Shown here: positions 26,764 through 37,491 of the stretch, piece after piece
How the letters are laid out: the number at the start of each line of letters is the position of its first letter
How positions within the stretch are numbered: position 1 is the first letter of the stretch
Origin: Pseudolactococcus reticulitermitis
Lineage (GTDB): Bacteria; Bacillota; Bacilli; Lactobacillales; Streptococcaceae
Length of the DNA: 64,000 nucleotides
Reading direction: 5' to 3'
Assembly (NCBI RefSeq): GCF_002260845.1
Contig: NZ_BEDT01000001.1
Coordinates: 248,001 to 312,000 of the forward strand
Translations under genes and position numbers: made by a program
The notes under the pieces: generated by a model
The model's database searches: none
The model's input: the letters and a program-made list of their open reading frames with translations, nothing else
Told to the model about the DNA's origin: nothing

Positions 26764-27405
26764 ATGACATTAAAAAATTTATTCTTTGACCTAGACGGGA
26801 CGATTCTGGAAAGCTCTAGAGGGATTATCAACAGTTTTCGCTACACCTTTGATGAAATGAAATATCCTCAGTTATCCGATAACGAGTTAAACACCTTCAT
26901 CGGGCCACCCCTTGAAACGACTTTTGCAACGCTCGCAAAGGGGGATGACGCCTGGGCCGAAAAAGCCATCGCGACCTATCGCGACTACTACGCTGCCAAA
27001 GGTATGCTAGAGGCCGAGCCCTATGACGGCATTTTAGAAATGCTCGATAATCTGCAACGCTTAGATTATAAGCTCTACATCGCGACCTCTAAAAAAGAGG
27101 ATGTCGCCCAAAAAATGCTGGCAGCACTCGAACTATCGCAGCATTTTAAAGGCATCTTCGGCAACACCCCGCAGTCCCATTCCAAAACCCTTGTCCTTAG
27201 GAAATCACTCATCAGTACACAGTCAACGCCTGAAACCTCTGCTATGATTGGGGATCGAGACTATGACATCATTGGCGGATTGGAAAACAAGGTTGCCAAA
27301 ACAATTGGGGTACTCTGGGGCTTCGGTGATGAAACCGAGCTTGAAAAAGCGGGCAGTGACATCATCATCGCCCATCCGCAACAACTTTTGGAGAAAATCA
27401 GATGA
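26764..27405 (+). CDS. HAD-superfamily phosphatase (phosphoglycolate-phosphatase-like)
   Basis: Encodes 213 residues. Motif I is FFDLDGTILES (nucleophile D10), motif II the TSKK of YIATSKKEDVA, and motif IV MIGDRDYDIIGG. The cap lies between residues 15 and 85, as in the Gph/PpaX group. Its TGA overlaps the sdaAB ATG, so it is translationally coupled to serine deaminase; it might dephosphorylate a phospho-serine or other small phosphate, which is inference. There is no ribosome-binding site and the -10 is 6 bases before ATG, suggesting a leaderless mRNA. Confidence 0.88.
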   Translation: MTLKNLFFDLDGTILESSRGIINSFRYTFDEMKYPQLSDNELNTFIGPPLETTFATLAKGDDAWAEKAIATYRDYYAAKGMLEAEPYDGILEMLDNLQRLDYKLYIATSKKEDVAQKMLAALELSQHFKGIFGNTPQSHSKTLVLRKSLISTQSTPETSAMIGDRDYDIIGGLENKVAKTIGVLWGFGDETELEKAGSDIIIAHPQQLLEKIR

Positions 27406-28073
27406 GACACCTCAAATTTAAATCTGTTTTTGACATCATCGGTCCCGTCATGATTGGCCCATCCAGCTCACATACCGCCGGTGCCGTTCGCATCGGTAAA
27501 ATTGTGCACTCGATTTTCGGCGAGCAACCGACCGAAGTTGAGTTCCATCTCTACCAGTCTTTTGCTAAAACCTACCGAGGACATGGGACAGACTTGGCGC
27601 TAGTGGCGGGGATTTTGGGGATGGAAACGAACGACCCCAGAATTCCTGACGCCTTAGAAATTGCCGATAAAGCAGGCATAAAAGTCTTTTGGCACATTCA
27701 CAAAGATGAAAAAGCCGACCATCCCAATACGGCTAAAATTATCATTAAGTCTGAGACCAAGTCCATGTCGATTAAAGGCATTTCCATCGGTGGTGGCAAT
27801 ATCCAAGTGACTGAGTTAAATGGCTTTGACGTTGCCCTGAATATGAACACGCCAACGCTGATTATCGTCCATCAGGACGTCCCGGGCATGATTGCCAAAG
27901 TCACGGACAGCCTCTCAAAACACGATATTAACATCGCTCAGATGAATGTCACGCGGGAAAATGCGGGTGAAAAAGCGATTATGATTATCGAGATTGATTC
28001 TCGTGATGTTGACCAAGCCCTCGCTGAAATCAAAGCCATTGACAACTTGCATAATGTCAATTTCTTTGCCTAA
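27402..28073 (+). CDS. sdaAB: L-serine dehydratase, iron-sulfur-dependent, beta subunit
   Basis: Encodes 223 residues. The N-terminal domain carries the GPSSSHTAGAVRIG substrate-binding motif; the C-terminal 70 residues form an ACT domain (TLIIVHQDVPGMIAKVTDSLSKHDINIAQM) that may bind serine or another amino acid. With the alpha subunit it deaminates serine to pyruvate. It overlaps the HAD gene and is followed by sdaAA after 15 bases. Confidence 0.96.
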   Translation: MRHLKFKSVFDIIGPVMIGPSSSHTAGAVRIGKIVHSIFGEQPTEVEFHLYQSFAKTYRGHGTDLALVAGILGMETNDPRIPDALEIADKAGIKVFWHIHKDEKADHPNTAKIIIKSETKSMSIKGISIGGGNIQVTELNGFDVALNMNTPTLIIVHQDVPGMIAKVTDSLSKHDINIAQMNVTRENAGEKAIMIIEIDSRDVDQALAEIKAIDNLHNVNFFA

Positions 28074-28088
28074 CTTTAAAGGAGTACC

Positions 28089-28958
28089 ATGTTCTATACC
28101 ATAGCAGCATTAGTCACACAGGCTGAGCAGGAGTTTGAGGGGTCTATCTCTGAGCTGATGATGGCGACCGAAATCGAAACATCTGGTCGGACGCGTGCTG
28201 AAATTCTTGCTCTCATGCAGGAAAATCTCAAGGTTATGTTAGCTTCGATTGACAACGGCATGACAGACAAGACATCACGTACTGGCTTGACCGGTGGCGA
28301 TGCGCTCAAACTTGACACCTATCTCAAATCTGGTCGCACTTTATCAGATACAACCGTCTTGACTGCTGCCAGAAATGCCATGGCGGTCAATGAAAGCAAC
28401 GCCCAGATGGGGCTGGTTTGTGCCACACCAACTGCGGGTAGCGCAGGTTGCGTGCCCGCTGTCCTCGCGACAGCCATTGACAAGCTCGGATTGAGCCAAG
28501 CACAACAGCTGGACTTCTTATTCACCGCTGGCGCGTTCGGTCTCGTCATCGCCAACAACGCCTCTATTTCTGGCGCTGAGGGTGGCTGTCAGGCTGAGGT
28601 CGGCTCAGCCGCCGCCATGGCATCAGCCGCCCTCGTCATGGCGGCTGGTGGCACGCCCCATCAAGCCAGTCATGCCTGTGCCTTTGTCATTAAAAATCTC
28701 CTCGGTCTCATCTGTGACCCTGTCGCTGGGCTGGTCGAAGTCCCTTGCGTCAAGCGCAACGCCCTGGGTGCCAGTTTCGCCCTCGTCGCAGCCGATATGG
28801 CGCTAGCAGGTATCCAGTCAAAAATTCCAACTGATGAAGTGATCCAAGCCATGTATCAAGTCGGCCAAGCCATGCCGAGTGCCTTCCGCGAAACCGCCGA
28901 GGGTGGGCTTGCGGCGACACCGACAGGTAAGCGGTTAAAAGCTGAGATATTTGGTTAA
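28089..28958 (+). CDS. sdaAA: L-serine dehydratase, iron-sulfur-dependent, alpha subunit
   Basis: Encodes 289 residues. Cysteines that hold the [4Fe-4S] cluster are visible in GLVCATPTAGSAGCVPA and in ICDPVAGLVEVPCVKRN. The segments AEVGSAAAMASAALV and ASHACAFVIKNLLGL are typical. An AAAGGAG site precedes the ATG. It ends the HAD-sdaAB-sdaAA operon, just before a strong terminator. Confidence 0.96.
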   Translation: MFYTIAALVTQAEQEFEGSISELMMATEIETSGRTRAEILALMQENLKVMLASIDNGMTDKTSRTGLTGGDALKLDTYLKSGRTLSDTTVLTAARNAMAVNESNAQMGLVCATPTAGSAGCVPAVLATAIDKLGLSQAQQLDFLFTAGAFGLVIANNASISGAEGGCQAEVGSAAAMASAALVMAAGGTPHQASHACAFVIKNLLGLICDPVAGLVEVPCVKRNALGASFALVAADMALAGIQSKIPTDEVIQAMYQVGQAMPSAFRETAEGGLAATPTGKRLKAEIFG

Positions 28959-28971
28959 ATCGAAAATAGAT

Positions 28972-29008
28972 AAAGCTCAGCATGTGTGATGACATGCTGA
29001 GCTTTTGA
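28972..29008. terminator. bidirectional terminator between sdaAA and the HU-like gene
   Basis: Perfect 14-base arms (28972-28985 and 28992-29005) with a 6-base loop. On the plus strand TTTTGAGTTGTTTT follows; on the minus strand the tail is TTTATC, weaker. Confidence 0.88.
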
Positions 29009-29014
29009 GTTGTT

Positions 29015-29407
29015 TTAAGACGCTTGAACTTTTTTAAATTTAGCAGTCGCTAGCGCTGTTAAGAGCTTGTCGCCTGCTTTAAACCTAACTTTTGCTGCCT
29101 TGATATGTTTAACGCTAAAAGCTGTTTCAGTTGCTGCTCCCTCACTGGCAAGCGTGATGCTGAAACTTCCTAGTCTGCCGAAACGCACAATGTTCCCCGC
29201 GACGAGTTCAGATTCGACAAGTTTCGCCGCTTCATTTAAAACTGCTAAAACATCGGTATCACTGACTGTCGTTGAACCGTTAGAGATTTTATCTGCCAAA
29301 TCTGCCAAGGTCAATTCACCCACTGACTTAGCCAGAGCATAAAACTTTGGCGGTGCCTCAGGATGTTGGAGATTATTTTTAGAGATTAAACGATAATGAA
29401 TTGCCAT
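29015..29407 (-). CDS. HU-like DNA-binding protein
   Basis: Encodes 130 residues, longer than the 90-residue housekeeping HU. Residues about 55-85 (LAVLNEAAKLVESELVAGNIVRFGRLGSFSITL) match the helix-turn and beta-arm entry of HU/IHF proteins, in the larger variant group with a preceding extension (MAIHYRLISKNNLQ). It probably bends or wraps DNA. The ATG at 29407 has an AAAGGA site. Its upstream region carries seven 22-bp repeats, possibly its own binding sites. Confidence 0.8.
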   Translation of the reverse strand: MAIHYRLISKNNLQHPEAPPKFYALAKSVGELTLADLADKISNGSTTVSDTDVLAVLNEAAKLVESELVAGNIVRFGRLGSFSITLASEGAATETAFSVKHIKAAKVRFKAGDKLLTALATAKFKKVQAS

Positions 29408-29445
29408 AATTGATTTTCCTTTTCTAGATATTGTTGAGTATGACG

Positions 29446-29597
29446 TTACAGCTCGTGTAAAAATATTTTACTGCTCGTATAAAAACTTTTTACTGCTCGT
29501 GTAAAACTTATTTACTGCTTGTGTAAAAACTTTTTACTGCTCGTGTAAAACTTATTTACTGCTTGTGTAAAAACTTTTTACTGCTCGTGTAACTCCT
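29446..29597. repeat. seven tandem 22-bp repeats upstream of the HU-like gene
   Basis: Units begin at 29446, 29468, 29490, 29512, 29534, 29556 and 29578. The core is TTTACTGCTCGTGTAAA, an interrupted palindrome (TTTAC-n7-GTAAA); inner units alternate CTCGTG and CTTGTG with different tails (AACTTT, ACTTAT). The last unit degenerates. The array has no spacers and is not CRISPR. It may be an iteron-like or operator array. Confidence 0.92.
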
Positions 29598-29614
29598 GAT
29601 GATAGAGCGAAAAT

Positions 29615-29691
29615 CAAAACATCGTCATGTTTTGACACCCACACCTTGCGACTAATGAGCCGCTGATAAACAAGCACGCGCGATTTGTTTA
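29615..29691. repeat. two further inverted repeats in the same intergenic region
   Basis: CAAAACAT-CGTC-ATGTTTTG spans 29615-29634 and TAAACAA-n11-TTGTTTA spans 29667-29691; the latter spacer is GCGC-rich. From 29692 to 29820 I see only AT-rich DNA with no gene. The whole region 29408-29898 contains no convincing coding sequence. Confidence 0.75.
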
Positions 29692-29820
29692 TACTTCATG
29701 GTAGCATATTTTTTCCGCTAAATTTCCGAGATGTCACAAACGACTTGAAATATGCCACGAATGACCAAAATATTTTTAATTGTGAGTATATGTGTTCTGA
29801 AAACACTATTTTAATCAAGC

Positions 29821-29850
29821 AAAAAAACAAGCCATCAAAGTTGACTTGTC
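29821..29850 (-). terminator. atp operon terminator
   Basis: On the minus strand a hairpin ACAAG...CTTGT (imperfect inside) is followed by TTTTTTT (29827-29821). A second hairpin (AAACCTT-n10-AAGGTTT, 29859-29882) lies between it and atpC. Confidence 0.7.
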
Positions 29851-29898
29851 TGCAATCTAAACCTTATCCAATGACAAGGTTTTATCTATTTGTTTAAC

Positions 29899-30318
29899 TT
29901 ATCTATGACCAGAAACCCGCAAGCGGTTAAGCGCACGGTGTAGTGCAACTTCGGCACGCTTGGCAGCATCGACATCACGTTTGATTTCGGCTTCTTGAAG
30001 CTCGCTTTCAGCGCGACGTTTGGCACGTTCGGCACGCGTGACATCAATATCACGATCACGTTCAGCTGAATCGGCAACGATGGTCACCAAATTATCACGA
30101 ACTTCAGCGATGCCACCATTGACGGAAATCCAGTCGACGTGCTTTTCATCATCAATCCGACGGACTTTCAGCTCATCAATTTTCAATGACGCAATCGTTG
30201 GAATCATGTTAGGCAAAAGCCCAAGTTCGCCATCAACAGTTGACAACAAGATAAAATAGGCATGGTGATCGTAACAGATCCCATTAGGCGTGATGACTTG
30301 GACTGTCATATAATCCAT
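29899..30318 (-). CDS. atpC: F1 ATP synthase epsilon subunit
   Basis: Encodes 139 residues. The N-terminal beta sandwich ([30 protein letters not shown]) and the C-terminal helical hairpin ([18 protein letters not shown]) are standard. The ATG at 30318 has GGAGG 7 bases upstream. It follows atpD by 11 bases and ends the operon. The subunit inhibits and couples F1 to the c-ring. Confidence 0.95.
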   Translation of the reverse strand: MDYMTVQVITPNGICYDHHAYFILLSTVDGELGLLPNMIPTIASLKIDELKVRRIDDEKHVDWISVNGGIAEVRDNLVTIVADSAERDRDIDVTRAERAKRRAESELQEAEIKRDVDAAKRAEVALHRALNRLRVSGHR

Positions 30319-30329
30319 ATCAGACCTCC

Positions 30330-31865
<1,536 letters not shown>

Positions 31866-32741
31866 TTATTCCAAGGCACTCGCGCCGGCAACGATTTCCG
31901 TAATTTCTTGGGTAATGGCTGCTTGGCGGGCGCGGTTGTATTGAATGGTCAGATCATTGATGACATTTTTAGCATTATCTGTTGCGGCTTGCATGGCTGC
32001 CATACCTGCAGCGTGTTCAGCCGTTTTGGCATCAATAATGCTACCATAAATCATGCTTTCCGCATATTGGGGCAAAAGTTGTGCCAATATGGTCTCACGA
32101 TCTGGTTCAAGTTCAAATTCTTGATGATGTGATGTGGCTTCATTTTCATCTAAATCGGTAATCGGCAACATCTTTTCGACGCGCACTTGACTGGTCAAAG
32201 AATTGACATGGTGATTGTAACAGACGTACAATTCATCGAACAGTTCATTCTGATAGAGACTCACTGATTTATTGACAATTTTGCGCACTTCATCAAAGGT
32301 TGGCTGATCAGACAGACCACGAAGTTCGTACGATACGTTAATATCGCGAGCTTTGAAGAAATCAGCCCCCATGCCACCAAGGGCAATGATGACATATTCT
32401 TCTTGCTTGTCATGATCATCTGCCAACATTTGCATGACAGCCTTCAAAATCGTTGAATTATAGCCACCGACAAGACCTTTATCTGATGTGATGACGATGT
32501 AACCCGTCTTTTTAACGGGTCGCTTAATCAACATCGGATTATTTGACCCCTCAGATAGTTCTGAGCCAATCAAATCAGTCGTCATCGCCCGAACTTTTTG
32601 GGCATAGACTTGAAAATTCTTAGCGTTTTGTTCAGATCTTGTCAATTTAGCAGCAGAGACCATTTGCATGGCACCTGTAATCTGACTTGTTTTTTTAGTT
32701 GATGCAATTCTGACTTTGATTTCATTTAGCGAAGCTGGCAT
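31866..32741 (-). CDS. atpG: F1 ATP synthase gamma subunit
   Basis: Encodes 291 residues of the rotor shaft. The N-terminal helix ([33 protein letters not shown]) and C-terminal helix ([32 protein letters not shown]) are diagnostic. It starts 15 bases after atpA. The following 123-base spacer before atpD contains no gene. Confidence 0.97.
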   Translation of the reverse strand: MPASLNEIKVRIASTKKTSQITGAMQMVSAAKLTRSEQNAKNFQVYAQKVRAMTTDLIGSELSEGSNNPMLIKRPVKKTGYIVITSDKGLVGGYNSTILKAVMQMLADDHDKQEEYVIIALGGMGADFFKARDINVSYELRGLSDQPTFDEVRKIVNKSVSLYQNELFDELYVCYNHHVNSLTSQVRVEKMLPITDLDENEATSHHQEFELEPDRETILAQLLPQYAESMIYGSIIDAKTAEHAAGMAAMQAATDNAKNVINDLTIQYNRARQAAITQEITEIVAGASALE

Positions 32742-32756
32742 TAGAGACCCCCTTCA

Positions 32757-34295
<1,539 letters not shown>

Positions 34296-34333
34296 TCAAG
34301 CTAACTTCTTAGGAAAATAGATGCTTTGTGAAC

Positions 34334-34392
34334 CTGCGCAAGCGCAGAGCCGTTAAATCCTATTTTTCTACTAAAGTTTGCGACTACGTCGC
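34334..34392 (-). other. hairpin-bearing spacer between atpH and atpA
   Basis: Two small stems, CTGCGC-AA-GCGCAG (34334-34347) and GCGAC-TAC-GTCGC (34380-34392), sit in an otherwise untranslated 151-base spacer. Neither has a U tract, so they are not terminators; they could affect mRNA processing or stability. Confidence 0.5.
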
Positions 34393-34413
34393 ACCGCTTT
34401 CAGTATCATTGTT

Positions 34414-34941
34414 TTAGATAATAGTTTTCGCAATTTTGTTCAATTGCGATTTAATACTGGCATCGATGATTTTGCCGCGGGCGTTGATAATCACGCCGCC
34501 CAAAATGCTGGTATCGATTGTATTTTTGATTGTGACTTCATTGAGGTCAAATTTGCGTTTAATCGTCGTTTCAAGTTTGCTGAGTTGGGCATCAGATAGT
34601 GCAATGACACTCGTCACCTCAACATCTGAAATCTTGAACAAGCTATCCGCTTGATGGCGGATTTCCTTAATAATTAAAGGTAACAGTGTCATCCGTTGAT
34701 TCTTGACTAAGACATCCAAGAAATTCTTGAAAATATCAGAAGACACATTTTGCAAGCTCTCAATGACTTGATGTTTTTTATCATCTGAATAAGCCACATC
34801 AGTCAAGAAAGCCTGTAAATCAGTCGACTGAATGACTTGATTAAATGCAGCCACTTCGGCAAGAACTGGCTCTAATTGCTGACTATCCTGTGCGACTTCA
34901 AGCAAAGCCTTACTATATTTTTGAGCAATAATGAGAGACAT
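34414..34941 (-). CDS. atpH: F1 ATP synthase delta subunit
   Basis: Encodes 175 residues of the peripheral-stalk OSCP-like subunit. The N-terminal SLIIAQKYSKALLEVAQ and the C-terminal ILGGVIINARGKIIDASIKSQLNKI are typical. A GGGGGA site precedes the ATG. The stop of atpF is 2 bases upstream. Confidence 0.95.
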   Translation of the reverse strand: MSLIIAQKYSKALLEVAQDSQQLEPVLAEVAAFNQVIQSTDLQAFLTDVAYSDDKKHQVIESLQNVSSDIFKNFLDVLVKNQRMTLLPLIIKEIRHQADSLFKISDVEVTSVIALSDAQLSKLETTIKRKFDLNEVTIKNTIDTSILGGVIINARGKIIDASIKSQLNKIAKTII

Positions 34942-34943
34942 CC

Positions 34944-35453
34944 TTATTCCCCCAATTTTTCCAAGTACTGATCAATCAAATCTGACTGTGCTGACGCATC
35001 AAGTGTTTGACCAATCAATTTCTCAGCAATCTTAACTGAAATATCAGCCACATTGCCTTTGATGCCTGAAATGGCTTCTTTTTTAGACTGTTCGATTTCT
35101 TCATTGGCACGTTGTTTGGCACGACGCGCTTCTTCTGCCGCCTCTGCTGCGATCTTAGCTTTATTCGCTTCGGCAGTATCTTTGGCACTGTTGATAATTT
35201 TAGTGGCTTCATCACGCGAACCTGCTAATTCAGATTCACGTTGTGCCGCAAATGCTTCAGCCTGTAGTCGCGCATTTTCAGCGTTATCAATATCATCGCT
35301 GATTTTTTTAGCACGCGCATCAAGCATTGCTGTCACCATGCCCCAAGCATATTTTTTAATCAAGACAAGCAAGATTAAAAAGGCACCGCTGACGACAATA
35401 ATATTGCCTAACATGGAACTCGGAGCAGATGCTAACAAAATAAATGGACTCAT
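34944..35453 (-). CDS. atpF: F0 ATP synthase subunit b
   Basis: Encodes 169 residues: one N-terminal membrane helix (about residues 12-34) and a long charged, alanine-rich coiled coil that forms the stator stalk. The segment LDARAKKISDDIDNAENAR is the usual dimerisation entry. An AAAGGAG site precedes the ATG. Confidence 0.95.
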   Translation of the reverse strand: MSPFILLASAPSSMLGNIIVVSGAFLILLVLIKKYAWGMVTAMLDARAKKISDDIDNAENARLQAEAFAAQRESELAGSRDEATKIINSAKDTAEANKAKIAAEAAEEARRAKQRANEEIEQSKKEAISGIKGNVADISVKIAEKLIGQTLDASAQSDLIDQYLEKLGE

Positions 35454-35465
35454 GACTACTCCTTT

Positions 35466-36176
35466 CTACTCTTCTTTTGCGATTTTTTCATTGATATACA
35501 TGGTTGATAGTAAGACGAAAACGTAGGCTTGCAGCGCCCCGATAAAGAGCGAGAACGCCGTCCAAGCCACTTCGAGTAGAATCGCAAGTGGCAAATAGTA
35601 AACTTCGATATTACCAACCCGTGTAATCAAGCCAATCACAATTTCACCAGCAAAAATATTACCGAATAAACGCAAGGCTAAACTTAGAAAATTGATAAAT
35701 TCTTCCATAATGTTCATGGGTAACATGGCAGCAGGCGTTAAGAAGGCGTGTTTGATGTAGCCTTTAAAGCCGAAACGTTTGATACTCGATAATGTTGCAA
35801 CAAGTGACACCATTAATGATAAAGCCAATGTCACACCAACATCTGCTGTTGGTGATTTCCAGTAAGTTAACTCATTTGACCCTTCAATTTTGGTCATCAG
35901 ACCAATATTGTTGGCAACAAAGATGAACATGAAGAGAACAAAGACGAAAAGTGAGTAGCGACGTGATTCTGTCGCACCCAAATTGTCTTTAGAGACGCCA
36001 TTGACAAAATCAATGATGGCTTCCAATACATTTTGTTTGCCTTTTGGTCGTAAAGTCATCCGACGACTCGCCCAGAAGACAAAGCCAAAGATAATCGCAC
36101 AAGTTAAAACAGTCATGACAAGGACAGCACCATCAAAATAAACCGGTCCAATATGAAAAGACCAAGATTTTTCCAC
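35466..36176 (-). CDS. atpB: F0 ATP synthase subunit a
   Basis: Encodes 236 residues with five to six membrane helices. The essential arginine lies in LALRLFGNIFAGEIV, the proton half-channel helix. The start codon is GTG at 36176 after an AGGAAGTGAG site. It follows atpE by 86 bases. Confidence 0.96.
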   Translation of the reverse strand: MEKSWSFHIGPVYFDGAVLVMTVLTCAIIFGFVFWASRRMTLRPKGKQNVLEAIIDFVNGVSKDNLGATESRRYSLFVFVLFMFIFVANNIGLMTKIEGSNELTYWKSPTADVGVTLALSLMVSLVATLSSIKRFGFKGYIKHAFLTPAAMLPMNIMEEFINFLSLALRLFGNIFAGEIVIGLITRVGNIEVYYLPLAILLEVAWTAFSLFIGALQAYVFVLLSTMYINEKIAKEE

Positions 36177-36262
36177 GAATACTCACTTCCTTTCTAATAT
36201 ATGCACGCCATTAATTACCTATATCAGTAAATTAAATGACCGTGCATAAACTGAGAACCGTC

Positions 36263-36511
<249 letters not shown>

Positions 36512-36534
36512 TTACGTTTTTACTTAACAGTAAA

Positions 36535-36563
36535 ATTCTAGACCTATTTTGCCCAAATGTCAA
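36535..36563 (-). promoter_or_regulatory. atp operon promoter
   Basis: On the minus strand TTGACA (36563-36558) and TAGAAT (36540-36535) are 17 bases apart. The T tract of the estA terminator directly abuts the -35. Confidence 0.9.
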
Positions 36564-36591
36564 CAAAAAAATCGGTCTACAGACCGATTTT
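36563..36591 (-). terminator. estA terminator
   Basis: On the minus strand AAAATCGGTCT-n2-AGACCGATTTT (36568-36591) is followed by TTT, ending a few bases before the atp -35 box. Confidence 0.9.
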
Positions 36592-36619
36592 CTGAAAAAT
36601 AACGAAAAAGTTTTCACTT

Positions 36620-37414
36620 TTAAGATAAACGTTCTTCTTGATTGTATTTTATAGGAAGAAACTGCAAGACACGATCAATCATTTTTGTCCAATAATACCA
36701 CTCATGTGTGCCGTCTGATGTTTCATAAATCACATCGAAGTCCTTATTTTTCAAGTCTTCTATCGCAAAATTATTGGCAAGATAGAGAAAATCTTGATGT
36801 CCACACCAAGCGTAAAGTTTTGGTTGATTATTCCCAAATGTTTGCGCAAAATCAGTCGCCAGTTTTTGGACAGAATTTATCGAATCGTCAAATTTGTCTA
36901 AGTCTCCAAAAACACCCTGCCAATAAGCTAAATCGCCCATTTCTTCTCTTGGGACATTTTCAAAAGAAATCGCACCTGATAAACTCGCCGCATAAGAAAA
37001 TTTATTAGAGGCAAGCGCGATTTTGAAAGCGCCATAACCACCCATAGATAAACCAGCGATAAAATTCTGCTCACGTTTGGTAGATAGGTTAGGTAGAAAA
37101 TTATGTAAGACTTGTGGTAATTCATCTACGATGGCATCATAATATCTAGCGCCGTAAGTCGTATTGGTGTACCATGCCAAGTCCGTTGCTGGCATCACGA
37201 CCGCAAGATTTGTACTTCTGACCAAACGCTCAATGCCAGAACGATTGAGCCAAGAATCTTGATTGCCAGACATGCCATGTAGCAAATAGAGGACAGGAAT
37301 ATCTGTTGTCGGCACATCTTGATCTGGGTTTTGATGCGGTTCAGGATACAACACATTGACCGTGCGCACCATGCCGAGTATTTCTGAGTAGTAGTCGATT
37401 TTTAATAGTGCCAT
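36620..37414 (-). CDS. estA: tributyrin esterase EstA family
   Basis: Encodes 264 residues of the esterase-D/EstA group that hydrolyses short-chain acyl esters. The nucleophile elbow is GLSMGGYGAF (serine near residue 122), with LLHGMSG as oxyanion hole and DGTHEWYYW carrying the histidine. The N-terminus MALLKIDYYSEILGM matches lactococcal EstA, so the ATG at 37414 is correct. However, its only good ribosome-binding site, AAAGGA, is 33 bases upstream with a 7-bp hairpin between; folding would bring it to about 10 bases. Confidence 0.93.
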   Translation of the reverse strand: MALLKIDYYSEILGMVRTVNVLYPEPHQNPDQDVPTTDIPVLYLLHGMSGNQDSWLNRSGIERLVRSTNLAVVMPATDLAWYTNTTYGARYYDAIVDELPQVLHNFLPNLSTKREQNFIAGLSMGGYGAFKIALASNKFSYAASLSGAISFENVPREEMGDLAYWQGVFGDLDKFDDSINSVQKLATDFAQTFGNNQPKLYAWCGHQDFLYLANNFAIEDLKNKDFDVIYETSDGTHEWYYWTKMIDRVLQFLPIKYNQEERLS

Positions 37415-37424
37415 GATCTGATTT

Positions 37425-37453
37425 CTGTACGCTAGTCAGACGTACAGTCCTTT
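37425..37453 (-). promoter_or_regulatory. hairpin bridging ribosome-binding site and start codon of estA
   Basis: On the minus strand AAAGGA (37453-37448) is followed immediately by CTGTACG-n9-CGTACAG (37447-37425), then 10 bases and the ATG. Linear spacing is 33 bases; with the stem folded it is 10. Confidence 0.6.
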
Positions 37454-37491
37454 CTATCTCAATCCATTAGATGAGGTTTGCCTCTATTTTA

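Noticed and set aside
29446-29597. Repeat array considered as CRISPR
   Set aside because: Units follow each other every 22 bp with no unique spacers, and no cas gene is in the window.
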